From assembly GCA_936920625.1 (NCBI GenBank), contig CAKZHC010000001.1, positions 1-39,369 of the forward strand: a stretch of 39,369 bases of DNA, in the 5' to 3' direction. Made by a program: the position numbers and the translations under genes. Under the pieces are notes generated by a model. It was not told where the DNA came from. It made no database searches and saw nothing but the letters and a program-made list of their open reading frames with translations. The stretch comes from an uncultured Enterobacteriaceae bacterium. GTDB lineage: Bacteria > Pseudomonadota > Gammaproteobacteria > Enterobacterales > Enterobacteriaceae. Position 1 is the stretch's first letter. Every line of letters begins with the position of its first letter. This document shows, in pieces, positions 27,230 through 35,453 of this stretch.

Positions 27230-29527
27230 ATGTCGCGGACAATATCATTAAGTAGCCCGGTAATGCCCATTATTCTGGGCCAGCCGGTACTGGTCATTAG
27301 TACGCTGTCGGGAGAAGAGGCGCTTTCAACGCTCTACGAATACAGTTTAATAGTTAAAACTCCCCCCAGTCCTTATATCCACTGGCAAACAGCTGCCAAT
27401 GTAGATATTAAAGCGTTAATTGGTAAAGAGGTGACGGCCACTATCGAGTTGGATGGAAGTGGTCTTAGCACCACCATCGGGCTGGGTAAAGGTGAGCGTG
27501 AGATTTCAGGGATAGTGGAGAAGGGCCGCTTCCTGGGATGTGATGTAAATCAGGCAAAATATGAAATTATCATTCGCCCCTGGTTATATCTCGCGACGCT
27601 GACCAGCGATTACAAAATATTCCAGAATAAAACAGTGGTGGAAATTATTGAGGAAGTGCTGGCGGAATATAACTTTTTATTTGAAAAACGGCTTAGTGGC
27701 CACTACCCCCGGCTCGATTTCCAGGTACAGTACGGTGAAAGTGATTTTGACTTCCTTGAGCGCATAATGGAAGAGTGGGGTATCTACTGGTTTTTTGAAC
27801 ATCAGGGGCAAAAACATAAGCTGGTACTTATTGACCATATCAGTGGACATAAGCCCAACCCCAGTTGGGCTTATCAGAAGATTGAATATCAGCCAGACTC
27901 TCCCAAGGGAGAAGCAGAATACATCAACTACTTACAGCATCAGGAGTCATTAACCAGCAGCCGATGGGTGACAAACGATTATGATTTTACTAAGTCACGT
28001 GCTGATATTCTTGCAGCCGATTATAAGCCGCGGCAAACCAGTTTTAACGATCTTGAACACTACAGCTGGCCCGGAGATTATGAACAGCCAGCAGTTGGAG
28101 AACAGCTTGCCCGAATCCGTATTGAAGAGCTGGGAGCACAAGGTTCACGTGCTGAGGGGCGGGGTGAACTACGTGGCATGGTTTGTGGGGCAACATTCAG
28201 ATTAACTGGTCACCCCGTTAGAAAAGTGAACCGGGAATATTTAATTTTAAAAAGTGTTTTGAGAATTGTTGAAACAGAACAACTCTCCGGTGATCACCCG
28301 GAATTTAGCATTACCAGTAATTTCCTGATACAACCAGCTAATAAAATCTATCGCCATCCGCAAACGATTGTTAAACCACACACTTTCGGGCCACAAAATG
28401 CCATTATCGTTGGCCCGAAGGGGGAAGATGTCTGGACTGATGAATATGGACGAGTCAAAGTACGCTTTCTGTGGGATCGATATGGTAAAAATCGCGACAC
28501 AGACTCATGCTGGCTGCGTGTTAGTCAGAACTGGGCAGGTAATAATTTTGGAAATATTACTATTCCGCGAATCGGGCATGAGGTGATCGTCGATTTTATT
28601 AACGGTGACCCCGACCGTCCGCTAATAACGGGGAGTTTGTATAATAATACCACTATGCCGCCCTGGGAGCTGCCCGCCAATGCGACGCAGAGTGGCTTGA
28701 TTAGCCGTACAATTAACGGTGGTAAAACCAATTATAACGGTGTGCGCTTCGAAGATAAACCCGGTGCAGAGCATTACTGGGAGCAGGCAGAACGCAATAT
28801 GAGTCGCCTGACAAAAAATGATGAAAATCAAACTATTGGCAGCAATTCGACGGTTAGTGTTGGTGTCAATAGTGACATATCAATTGGAAGTAACTCGTCT
28901 GTTAAAGTTGGCGGTGATCGCAGTTTAGCTGTCCTTGGTAATTATATCTCACAAATTGCTGTGAACTACACTGCCTCTGTTTTGGGTCTTGCTTCCCGCT
29001 CAGTAGCGCTGGCAGATAGTGTCCAGGTTGGAGGTGCCCGCTCAGTGGCGGTAGGTGGTGCTCTTACCACTAATGTTGGTGGATATGTTGGAACTAATGC
29101 AGGAGGAGCCTGGACGATGCTGGCGGGTGGTGCTGCAACGCTGGGCGCTGGCGGGGCTGTGGCTATCGATGCCGGTGGCGTTCTGGTGATAAGTGGTGAT
29201 GTAGTAAAAATTATAGGTAAGGATAAGGTAATTGTTGAAGGCGGAGAAGTGCATGTCAACAGTTCTAAATCCGATATCCGATTCAATGAAAAATGCAGCG
29301 GGTGCGAGCGCTTTGGCAGGGCTGGCGGGGCTGGCCGGGTTGACTCTTATGGCACTTCCTGGAAATATCGGTTTACCACTGCCACTGCCACTGCCACTGC
29401 CACTGCCACTGCCACTGCCACTGCCACTGCCTCCTCTGCCAATACCAACAGATTCACCTACCCCAACGGTAACGCCAACGATAACAGAAACACCAACCAT
29501 AACAGAAACAGAGACGGAAACTATTAG
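27230..29527 (+). CDS. vgrG: T6SS spike protein VgrG (TssI), C-terminus apparently out of frame
   Basis: A 765-codon frame. The gp27-like part is typical (TLSGEEALSTLYEYSLIV; YGESDFDFLERIMEEWGIYW), followed by the gp5 OB-fold (GPKGEDVWTDEYGRVKVRF; DSCWLRVSQNWAG; RIGHEVIVDFINGDPDRP) and a Gly/Val-rich beta-helix needle (about 540-680). After VHVNS (near codon 683) the frame becomes implausible: KSDIRFNEKCSGCERF, then a Thr-Ala repeat and an Asn/Arg-rich end. One frame over, the same DNA gives ISDSMKNAAGASALAGLAGL, Leu-Pro repeats and a Thr/Glu/Pro tail ending at 29543. An indel near 29262-29285 is therefore suspected. The core is intact. VgrG with PAAR tips the Hcp tube. Confidence 0.9.
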   Translation: MSRTISLSSPVMPIILGQPVLVISTLSGEEALSTLYEYSLIVKTPPSPYIHWQTAANVDIKALIGKEVTATIELDGSGLSTTIGLGKGEREISGIVEKGRFLGCDVNQAKYEIIIRPWLYLATLTSDYKIFQNKTVVEIIEEVLAEYNFLFEKRLSGHYPRLDFQVQYGESDFDFLERIMEEWGIYWFFEHQGQKHKLVLIDHISGHKPNPSWAYQKIEYQPDSPKGEAEYINYLQHQESLTSSRWVTNDYDFTKSRADILAADYKPRQTSFNDLEHYSWPGDYEQPAVGEQLARIRIEELGAQGSRAEGRGELRGMVCGATFRLTGHPVRKVNREYLILKSVLRIVETEQLSGDHPEFSITSNFLIQPANKIYRHPQTIVKPHTFGPQNAIIVGPKGEDVWTDEYGRVKVRFLWDRYGKNRDTDSCWLRVSQNWAGNNFGNITIPRIGHEVIVDFINGDPDRPLITGSLYNNTTMPPWELPANATQSGLISRTINGGKTNYNGVRFEDKPGAEHYWEQAERNMSRLTKNDENQTIGSNSTVSVGVNSDISIGSNSSVKVGGDRSLAVLGNYISQIAVNYTASVLGLASRSVALADSVQVGGARSVAVGGALTTNVGGYVGTNAGGAWTMLAGGAATLGAGGAVAIDAGGVLVISGDVVKIIGKDKVIVEGGEVHVNSSKSDIRFNEKCSGCERFGRAGGAGRVDSYGTSWKYRFTTATATATATATATATATASSANTNRFTYPNGNANDNRNTNHNRNRDGNY
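29376..29429 (+). repeat. hexanucleotide repeat, 9 copies of CCACTG
   Basis: Nine perfect head-to-tail copies of CCACTG near the 3' end of vgrG. In the open vgrG frame they encode Thr-Ala pairs; in the frame argued to be authentic they encode Leu-Pro pairs. The unit length keeps the frame, so expansion or loss would change tail length by two residues per unit. Confidence 0.97.
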
Positions 29528-29820
29528 TGTTACACCCGAATGAAACAATGTAAAAGCGTATCAAAATTGGCAATGACGATGAGTGCGAAACACTAACAGA
29601 AACAGGGGCTGCAATGTCCGGGCCTTAAACATAACAGGCAGCAGAATAATTTCAAAAAGTGGTTATTTTAAAAAGGAGCCCGGCAAGGTTAGTAATATAC
29701 CTTATATCAGTAACGAGAACTTACATATCTAATTTTCTAGCTGGTACTTTTGAAGAATAAGCTATCAATAAGCAGTTAATGTCTGGCCATGAAAACGGCT
29801 AGTGGGACAAGAGGAAAATG

Positions 29821-30084
29821 ATGTCAAATGCAGCGCGTTTTGGTGATGCTATCAGCCACGGTGGCGGGGTAGTCACTGGTTCCGGAGATGTTTATATCAA
29901 CGGGTTGCCTGCGGCAATTGTCGCGGGTAGCACTACTGTGTGTAGTTGCCCGGCTAAGGTGAGTGTCGTGGCGACAGGTTCCTGCTCGGTTTACATCAAT
30001 GGTTGTCCCACTGCAAGAGTGGGTGACCTGACGGGATGTGGTGGCGCGGTTTGTACCGGATCAGGTGATGTGTTTATAGGTTAA
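29821..30084 (+). CDS. PAAR-repeat spike-tip protein
   Basis: An 87-residue PAAR protein with no extension domain: ARFGDAISHGGGVVTGSGDVYINGLPAA, then a central VCSCPAKVSVVATGSCSVYINGCPTARVGD and a closing GSGDVFIG. The repeated GSGDVYING/ARVGD blocks are the PAAR fold; cysteines and histidine supply the zinc site. Such stand-alone tips sharpen VgrG. ATG 29821 is preferred over ATG 29818 for spacing from AGAGGA. The 290-bp gap after vgrG (29528-29820) shows no other gene. It is followed 2 bp later by the TagK-like gene. Confidence 0.92.
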   Translation: MSNAARFGDAISHGGGVVTGSGDVYINGLPAAIVAGSTTVCSCPAKVSVVATGSCSVYINGCPTARVGDLTGCGGAVCTGSGDVFIG

Positions 30085-30086
30085 CT

Positions 30087-30926
30087 ATGTTGCAGTTGAT
30101 GTTAAGCTGGCCACCTGGTCATCAGGTAGCCACGCTGGATGAAACAGTTTCCAGGGCATATCCATTATGGTTTGATGCTATTACAGGCCGGTTTAGCGCT
30201 GATAGACCGTCGCAACCTGCACCAGTGTTGCAGTTTTATTTTTTGGGGGCTGAAGCGTTAGTAAGTTTAGTAAGCAAAGAGAGTGGAGCGCTGCGTTGTC
30301 TGCTTGACGGGCAGCCTTTAATAGCGGGCCATCCAACGTCGTTAACTGCCAGCAGCGTTCTTCAGGCAGGCTGTTTTCGTCTTGAGGTCATGAGTGTAAA
30401 AGAGCAAGCGTTGTTCTCCGGCAGTAACAGCTATGATCACTACCATGATGAGGCCCCGCCGGAGCTTGATGATTTGATTGGCCAGAGCGGTTATTACACC
30501 CCATGGCTGTTACCAGATACTGTCTGTGTGGCTGGTGAGGAGTTAAATAACGATATCCTGAAACAACTAGCGCAGGAGTATAAGCGTTATCTCACTTGGG
30601 GTGATCTCAGGCGGAGTTACACTGTAAACAGTGATGCGAACAAACAAGAATTACGTCTTAAGACAATGGATTGTTTGCCGGAGATAGTCAGTGATGATAT
30701 CAAAAGCAGAACCCTTACCGAGTGTATTCTCAATAAAAGTGCTTTAATGGATAAGGTAATGGCAGAGTTGATGTCAATTCAGCTACAGGAGTGGCCGGAC
30801 GATAATAAAGTGACAGAGTTATTGCTGGCACTGGCACCAGAACAGTCAGTAAGAGTAAAAAAACGCACGCTTTCTGAACTAATACAGCGTGAACAGCATA
30901 AACCGGGACTGGGCAGTAAGATATAA
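30087..30926 (+). CDS. TagK-like T6SS-associated protein
   Basis: A 279-residue soluble protein without a signal peptide. The N-terminal half (about 1-120) is beta-rich (LQLMLSWPPGHQVATLD, PLWFDAITGRFSAD, GALRCLLDGQPLIAG, GCFRLEVMSV), reminiscent of an FHA-like sandwich. The C-terminal half is helical and charged, with PPELDDLIGQSGYYTPWLLPD linking the two. The arrangement and position between PAAR and tagJ fit the proteins annotated as TagK in enterobacterial T6SS clusters; that name is from memory of the family and should be checked. No enzymatic motif was recognised. It starts 2 bp after the PAAR stop, and tagJ follows in 21 bp, so co-expression with the spike is likely. Confidence 0.6.
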   Translation: MLQLMLSWPPGHQVATLDETVSRAYPLWFDAITGRFSADRPSQPAPVLQFYFLGAEALVSLVSKESGALRCLLDGQPLIAGHPTSLTASSVLQAGCFRLEVMSVKEQALFSGSNSYDHYHDEAPPELDDLIGQSGYYTPWLLPDTVCVAGEELNNDILKQLAQEYKRYLTWGDLRRSYTVNSDANKQELRLKTMDCLPEIVSDDIKSRTLTECILNKSALMDKVMAELMSIQLQEWPDDNKVTELLLALAPEQSVRVKKRTLSELIQREQHKPGLGSKI

Positions 30927-30947
30927 ACTCAAAGGGAACTGTAATTA

Positions 30948-31760
30948 ATGGAAAAGAGTTGTTCAGCTGTAGTCACTGATTCCAAATCTATACTTGCACA
31001 TCTTGAGGAAACACAAAATCGGGTTAAGTCGCATCCGACAGATCTCAACGCCCGGATGCAATTATTCAGTCACTACTGCATACAGGCTGAATGGAACAGC
31101 GCATGGCACCAGCTGGAAATCGCAACAAAGCTGGAACCAGAAGCAAAACGACAGTGTGAATTATATAAAAATCTGTTGCTTAGTGAACGACTGCGCGAGC
31201 AGATACTTGCAGGTGAGCGTGAGGCTGCCGGGTTGCAGGAGCCGCAGCCGGACTGGATAAAACAGTTAACCAGAGCGAATGCATATCATACAGCTGGTCG
31301 TCATGATGAAGGCGAAAGACTGCGTTATTTTGCGCTGGAAGCCGCTGTGTCCAGAGCCGGAAACTGCGATGCACTAAGCGATTTTGACTGGATTGCGGAT
31401 GGTGATGAGCGGCTCGGCCCTGTCTGTGAATTTATTGTTGCAGGGGGGTATCGCTGGGTACCGTTTTCGCAGGTCAATCGCTTGATTACGGTAAAGCCTG
31501 TCAGCCTTATTCATCTTATCTGGGCACCAGCAACACTTCTGGCACACAATCAACGCTGGCAGGGATTTATTCCGGCCCGTTATCCGGTTACCCCTGATAC
31601 TAACGAACATTTCAAGCTAGGACGCCAGACTGTATGGCATGATCAGCATGGGCGATATACAGGTTTGGGACGAAAAATGTGGATAACAGGCAGGGGTGAA
31701 TGTTCGCTATTTGAAGCCGAAGATATCTCTTTCAGTGAGAAGTTATGTGATGATAAATAA
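30948..31760 (+). CDS. tagJ: T6SS accessory protein TagJ (ImpE family)
   Basis: A 270-residue protein with the ImpE/TagJ plan: N-terminal tetratricopeptide-like helices (DLNARMQLFSHYCIQAEWNSA, HQLEIATKLEPEAK), then a C-terminal domain with DFDWIADGDERLGPVCEFIV, YRWVPFSQVNRL, and LIWAPATLL and FIPARYP motifs. In Pseudomonas, TagJ binds TssB and assists ClpV during sheath recycling. A GGGAAC ribosome site precedes the ATG. Its stop overlaps the tssE start region by 11 bp, and TagJ-TssE adjacency is common in T6SS clusters. No lesion seen. Confidence 0.88.
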   Translation: MEKSCSAVVTDSKSILAHLEETQNRVKSHPTDLNARMQLFSHYCIQAEWNSAWHQLEIATKLEPEAKRQCELYKNLLLSERLREQILAGEREAAGLQEPQPDWIKQLTRANAYHTAGRHDEGERLRYFALEAAVSRAGNCDALSDFDWIADGDERLGPVCEFIVAGGYRWVPFSQVNRLITVKPVSLIHLIWAPATLLAHNQRWQGFIPARYPVTPDTNEHFKLGRQTVWHDQHGRYTGLGRKMWITGRGECSLFEAEDISFSEKLCDDK

Positions 31761-32241
31761 ACCTCCGTTTCTCCCCTGTTTGCTAAACCGGTTACTGGAT
31801 AATGAACCAAAAAAACAGCAAGAACCGTGGGACAAATTTCATTACGGTCAGAATAAAATGAGAACGCTGATACAGCAAAACATCATCGACATTCTCAATA
31901 ATACCAATATTGAATCACAGCTGGATCCTGTACATCACAACAATGTTGTAGAGTCAGTGCTTAATTATGGAGTTGCGCCCCTGATGGGTAACTATATCGG
32001 GGCGCAACAGTGGAAAATTCTTGAGCAAAGCGTTCGCGCGGCATTAATTCGTTTTGAGTCTCGTCTGAGACCTCATTCGCTAATGCTTATACTCGAAGGG
32101 GATAAGCGTTCTCCATCCTGTAATGGTATTATTAGTTTTAACATTCGTGCTCTGGTTTACTGGTCGCCTCAGCCTTTTGATCTTAGCCTCAGGGCTCGTT
32201 ATGATACTGAAACAGAAGTTACTACTGTAACCGCTGCCTGA
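31750..32241 (+). CDS. tssE: T6SS baseplate protein TssE (gp25-like)
   Basis: A 163-residue protein of the GPW/gp25 family. Typical stretches are FLPCLLNRLLDNEPKKQQ at the N-terminus, NNVVESVLNYGVAPLMGNYI (the conserved SVLNYGxPxL block), and VRAALIRFESRLRPHSLMLI, in which the usual FEPRL is FESRL. ATG 31750 is chosen because MINKPPFLP aligns with the family start and it overlaps the tagJ end by 11 bp; the frame is open upstream only inside tagJ. TssE seals the baseplate wedge to the sheath base. It is the last T6SS gene. Confidence 0.9.
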   Translation: MINKPPFLPCLLNRLLDNEPKKQQEPWDKFHYGQNKMRTLIQQNIIDILNNTNIESQLDPVHHNNVVESVLNYGVAPLMGNYIGAQQWKILEQSVRAALIRFESRLRPHSLMLILEGDKRSPSCNGIISFNIRALVYWSPQPFDLSLRARYDTETEVTTVTAA

Positions 32242-32558
32242 ATCTGGAAATGAGATATCTGAGGAGCTCTGCTGCAACTGTACGACATGGTGCTATGATG
32301 CATTCAATTTCGCACTGAGTTTCTGGCAAAATAGCCTGCCTGATTAAGCATTCATAATGTAGTAACTTAATGATGGAAGAGGACTTTTGTCAGGCAAAAG
32401 TTATACCTGAAAGCGGGGTATTATCTAACTTTTTAATAAATTACGAAAAATTTTACTTTCAGGCCATTCTTTTTCAGCAGCAGATAAGTTAGCGTAATAG
32501 TCTATTATCGTTGGATTTTGATAATCTCGACTTTGCATAAGGGTACACGGTTCTCTCC
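32242..32558. other. intergenic region between tssE and dacC
   Basis: About 317 bp with no convincing gene. It marks the right boundary of the T6SS. The second half is AT-rich and should contain the dacC promoter. No recombinase, tRNA or clear direct repeat was seen that would mark an integration site. Confidence 0.6.
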
Positions 32559-33764
32559 ATGAAGAAAATCTCCTTTCCTGCCCCCGTCCTCAAGCTGATT
32601 ATTTCTGCTATATTACTGTCATTCGCACCAATTGTCAGCTTTGCTATTGTTCCACCAGCGCCCCCGGAGCTTGCTGCTAAATCCTGGATACTAATGGATT
32701 ACAACAGTGGTAAAGTACTGGCTGAGTCGCAGGCTGATACACCCCTTGACCCGGCAAGCCTGACCAAAATGATGTCCAGTTACGTTATAGGGCAGGCGAT
32801 AAAAAATAAAAAAATCAATCTCACTGATATTGTTACTGTGACAAAGGAAGCCTGGGCAATGGGTAATCCCAAATTGAAGGGATCCTCATTAATGTTTCTA
32901 AAACCCGGCGACAAAGTAAGTGTGGCAGATCTTAACAAAGGTGTTGCTATTGTGTCTGGTAATGATGCCAGTATAGCCTTGGCAGATTATGTTGCAGGAA
33001 GTCAGCAGGCTTTTATTAGTCTGATGAATAACTATGCAAAATTGCTGGGCCTTAAAAATACACAATTTAAGACTGTACATGGCCTTGACACCGGAGGGCA
33101 ATACAGTACCGCACGGGATATGGCTTTACTTGGGCAGGCGCTTATTCGTGATGTACCGGAGGAGTACGCCTTAAATAAAGAAAAATATTTCACCTACAAC
33201 AATATTCGCCAGTATAACCGTAATCGCCTGCTCTGGAGTACCACACTTAATGTTGATGGAATTAAAACCGGCCACACTAACGGTGCTGGAAACAATTTGG
33301 TTGCGTCTGCAACTGAAGGCCATCAGCGCCTTATTGCAGTAGTATTAGGGGCGGCAACTGATGCCATTCGTTTTCGTGAAAGTGAAAAACTGTTAACCTG
33401 GGGTTTCCGTTTCTGGGAGACGATAATCCCATTAAAAGCAGGTACGGTTCTCTCACGTCAACGGGTCTGGTACGGCGAACAACGTGAGGCCAGTCTGGGG
33501 GTTAAACAAACCACTGCGATAACCATTCCTAAAGGTCAGAGAAAAAATGTAAAAATGCAACTGACCCTTACTTCATCTCAGCTACAAGCACCATTAGCCC
33601 AAAATCAGGTGGTCGGGGTGCTCAATTTTGAGTTAAATGGTAAAATTATTGAACAACGTCCCTTGGTAGTACTGGAGGAAGTGAAAGAAAGTGGATTCTT
33701 TAGCCGCATCTGGGATTATCTGGAGATGAAACTTAGAAATCTCTTTGCCAAATGGTTCGGCTAG
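32559..33764 (+). CDS. dacC: D-alanyl-D-alanine carboxypeptidase, PBP6 (DacC)
   Basis: A 401-residue penicillin-binding protein. A signal peptide (cleavage near residue 29) is followed by the serine-peptidase S11 domain with the active-site SLTK (67-70), SGN triad (SGNDAS) and KTGHTNGAGN motif, and the Dac C-terminal beta domain. It ends with an amphipathic helix (SRIWDYLEMKLRNLFAKWFG) that binds the outer leaflet of the inner membrane. It trims the terminal D-alanine from pentapeptides in peptidoglycan. All catalytic motifs are present and the length matches E. coli DacC. It converges on ybjG. Confidence 0.96.
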   Translation: MKKISFPAPVLKLIISAILLSFAPIVSFAIVPPAPPELAAKSWILMDYNSGKVLAESQADTPLDPASLTKMMSSYVIGQAIKNKKINLTDIVTVTKEAWAMGNPKLKGSSLMFLKPGDKVSVADLNKGVAIVSGNDASIALADYVAGSQQAFISLMNNYAKLLGLKNTQFKTVHGLDTGGQYSTARDMALLGQALIRDVPEEYALNKEKYFTYNNIRQYNRNRLLWSTTLNVDGIKTGHTNGAGNNLVASATEGHQRLIAVVLGAATDAIRFRESEKLLTWGFRFWETIIPLKAGTVLSRQRVWYGEQREASLGVKQTTAITIPKGQRKNVKMQLTLTSSQLQAPLAQNQVVGVLNFELNGKIIEQRPLVVLEEVKESGFFSRIWDYLEMKLRNLFAKWFG

Positions 33765-33779
33765 TTGAAACGAACAGGG

Positions 33780-33804
33780 AGAGATTAGTTCAACACTAAT
33801 CTCT
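33780..33804. terminator. hairpin between convergent dacC and ybjG
   Basis: A 10-bp perfect stem (AGAGATTAGT / ACTAATCTCT) with loop TCAAC lies 15 bases after the dacC stop and includes the last bases of ybjG. No long T-run is present on either side, so it may act as a weak bidirectional terminator or 3'-end protector. Confidence 0.65.
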
Positions 33805-34401
33805 CATCCAGCCCTTACGAATGGGGATAGCAAACAGCCATCGATAGAATAGGGAGCAACGCTGCATAAAAGTATCGCCATAAAACTGCCAGGCCATTTG
33901 AGAAAACAGGCAGGCCAGCGCTCCTACCACTAGTCCACAGAGTATGTCCAGAGGCCAGTGTACGCCCAGATAAATATGCGCCCATGAGATTATAGTGCCG
34001 AAAGTCAGCAATGTGATAGCTGACCACAGGCGATGCCAGCAAAGAAAAGCCAGTCCGAAAGTGAAAATTACCACGCTATGATTGCCGGGATAAGAATCGT
34101 TAGACTGATGATGTAAAAACTGGTGGCCTAAACCTACCACAAAGGGCTGTGGGCAGGTAAACAGTAAGCTAAGGCACCAGGAGATTATCATGGCGTAAAT
34201 CAGAGCGATGATAGTTTTAAGCACTAGCACGCGTTGCTGGTACAGATTGCCTTTTGGCCCCCAAAGCCAGAATGCGGTAATCAGTACAGGTGCAATACCG
34301 ATCATATCACTTGCGAAAAATGTTGCCAGCATCAACAACCAATGTGGTGACTCTGGAGTGGCGTTAATCCATAAAAACAGTGTACTGTTCAATGATGCCA
34401 T
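33796..34401 (-). CDS. ybjG: PAP2-family undecaprenyl-diphosphatase YbjG, altered active site
   Basis: A 201-residue integral membrane protein with five to six hydrophobic helices and overall match to E. coli YbjG, including FTFGLAFLCWHRLWS and the C-terminal FAIPIRKGW. YbjG recycles undecaprenyl diphosphate to the monophosphate carrier for cell-wall synthesis. The PAP2 catalytic motifs are changed: motif 1 normally ends in RP but reads CPQPF; motif 2, PSDH in E. coli, is PGNH; motif 3, SRxxxxxHxxxD, is WAHIYLGVHWPLD. The histidines and aspartate remain, but the phosphate-binding arginines and the serine are lost. The reading frame is intact, so this may be an inactive or repurposed homologue. 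Confidence 0.85.
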   Translation of the reverse strand: MASLNSTLFLWINATPESPHWLLMLATFFASDMIGIAPVLITAFWLWGPKGNLYQQRVLVLKTIIALIYAMIISWCLSLLFTCPQPFVVGLGHQFLHHQSNDSYPGNHSVVIFTFGLAFLCWHRLWSAITLLTFGTIISWAHIYLGVHWPLDILCGLVVGALACLFSQMAWQFYGDTFMQRCSLFYRWLFAIPIRKGWMRD

Positions 34402-34744
34402 GAGGTATTGCCTTTTTTCTTCGGACGCTATAAAGAGCAGATGTAAATCAGTTCATAACGCACGAACAAGAGAGTGCTATTATTGGAAATGCGAGGGATG
34501 GTAAAGTGAAACATCATCTCATTTCTTTGTTACAAAACGGCCAAAAAAGTAAGAAACTTGCACAACGGTCATAATAATTTACTAAATCAATACATACTGG
34601 TTTAGTCAGTGTTGACGGAAGATAATAAAAATCATACTTTTCCAGCTTGTGGCCCGGTGAAGTTTATTGTCTGCGGTGGTCCACAAAAGAATAAACGACA
34701 GAAATGAAACACTTACTTTGATTTCAGCAGGAAATATTTTTGAA
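34402..34744. other. intergenic region upstream of ybjG
   Basis: About 340 bp between ybjG and the grxA-side terminator. E. coli carries mdfA and other genes in this interval; none is recognisable here. Short ATG/GTG-started peptides occur but have no support. It presumably holds the ybjG promoter. Confidence 0.5.
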
Positions 34745-34775
34745 GAAAAAAAACCGTTAGTCAGGGAACTAACGG
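34745..34775 (-). terminator. rho-independent terminator for the grxA transcript
   Basis: Read on the minus strand, CCGTTAGT and ACTAACGG form an 8-bp stem around a 6-base loop and are followed at once by a run of about nine T. This is a classical intrinsic terminator. It lies about 195 bp beyond the grxA stop, leaving room for a further small gene on the same transcript. Confidence 0.85.
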
Positions 34776-34794
34776 GATCCTTAATTTAGGGATT

Positions 34795-34923
34795 TCAAAG
34801 AAAAGCAGTGGCACTAATTACGACTTCAGCCATAACTAAAAGTTCTGCGGTAGTAGAAAAAATTTCGATCATCAGAATAAAAATTTGCTTGTGCGGGTTG
34901 TATGCATCATTTTTTATTAGCAT
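34795..34923 (-). CDS. candidate small hydrophobic protein (42 aa)
   Basis: An open frame of 42 codons starts 46 bp after the grxA stop and ends 19 bp before an intrinsic terminator, so it fills the distal part of the grxA transcript. The peptide begins MLIKNDAYNPHKQ and is then hydrophobic (IFILMIEIF ... LLVMAEVVISATAFL), consistent with a small membrane protein, although two to three glutamates interrupt the helix. No good ribosome site is visible; an internal ATG at MIEIFSTT could be used. No homologue was recognised. It may be chance. Confidence 0.3.
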   Translation of the reverse strand: MLIKNDAYNPHKQIFILMIEIFSTTAELLVMAEVVISATAFL

Positions 34924-34969
34924 GCTATAGCATCAGATATCCTGAGTGATGTAGCTTTGATGGTCTGCT

Positions 34970-35254
34970 TTACTCGAATGTCGTATCGTTACTATCTGCG
35001 GGTGTCAGAATTTTTTCAGCATAAGCTGCAAAATCGCTGTAACCACCGATATACTGTTCATCGATAAAAATCTGTGGAACAGTTTCGACCGGTTTGCCTA
35101 CGGTTTTTTCCAAATCGGCTTTGGTAATTCCTTCAGCATGGATGTCAACATAGCGGAAGGCAAAGTCATCACGCTCCCCGGTAAGCTTCTTAGCCAGGTT
35201 TTCAGCGGAGACACAGTAAGGACAACCCGGACGGCCAAAAATGACTGCAAACAT
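34970..35254 (-). CDS. grxA: glutaredoxin 1
   Basis: A 94-residue glutaredoxin. The redox motif GCPYC lies at residues 10-14, followed by the GKPVETVPQIFID cis-proline segment and the glutathione-binding GGYSDFAAYAEKIL. It reduces disulfides, including those of ribonucleotide reductase and OxyR, using glutathione. ATG 35254 is chosen because AGGAG lies seven bases before it; an upstream ATG at 35278 has no site and no family support. It is divergent from nfsA as in E. coli, but the intervening ybjC is absent. Confidence 0.95.
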   Translation of the reverse strand: MFAVIFGRPGCPYCVSAENLAKKLTGERDDFAFRYVDIHAEGITKADLEKTVGKPVETVPQIFIDEQYIGGYSDFAAYAEKILTPADSNDTTFE

Positions 35255-35453
35255 TTTAATCTCCTGAGAAAATATCAACTAAATATCATATTGTTGCTGG
35301 TTAGCACCGTACCTGCCCTACTCATTCATGTGCAGTTGATTAAAACTAGCAATTCTGATTTGTAATAGTTTTCAACATGACTTCGTAAAGATAAGCTATG
35401 GCGTAACATGTGTAAGGCTACATCTTACCTGTTTAGTTACACAGGAGCCAGTT
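35255..35453. promoter_or_regulatory. divergent promoter region of grxA and nfsA
   Basis: Two hundred base pairs, AT-rich, with a good AGGAG site before each gene. In E. coli grxA is controlled by OxyR and nfsA by SoxS/MarA. A partial OxyR-like pattern (ATAG at 35365, CTAT at 35396) has the wrong length, so no operator is claimed. Confidence 0.5.

Noticed and set aside
29042..29548. Minus-strand 168-codon open frame with Ser-Gly repeats
   Set aside because: It is the antisense shadow of the vgrG needle and CCACTG array; no ribosome site or independent evidence.
35365..35399. OxyR operator between grxA and nfsA
   Set aside because: ATAG and CTAT ends are present, but the element is 35 bp rather than 37 and the inner half-sites do not match.
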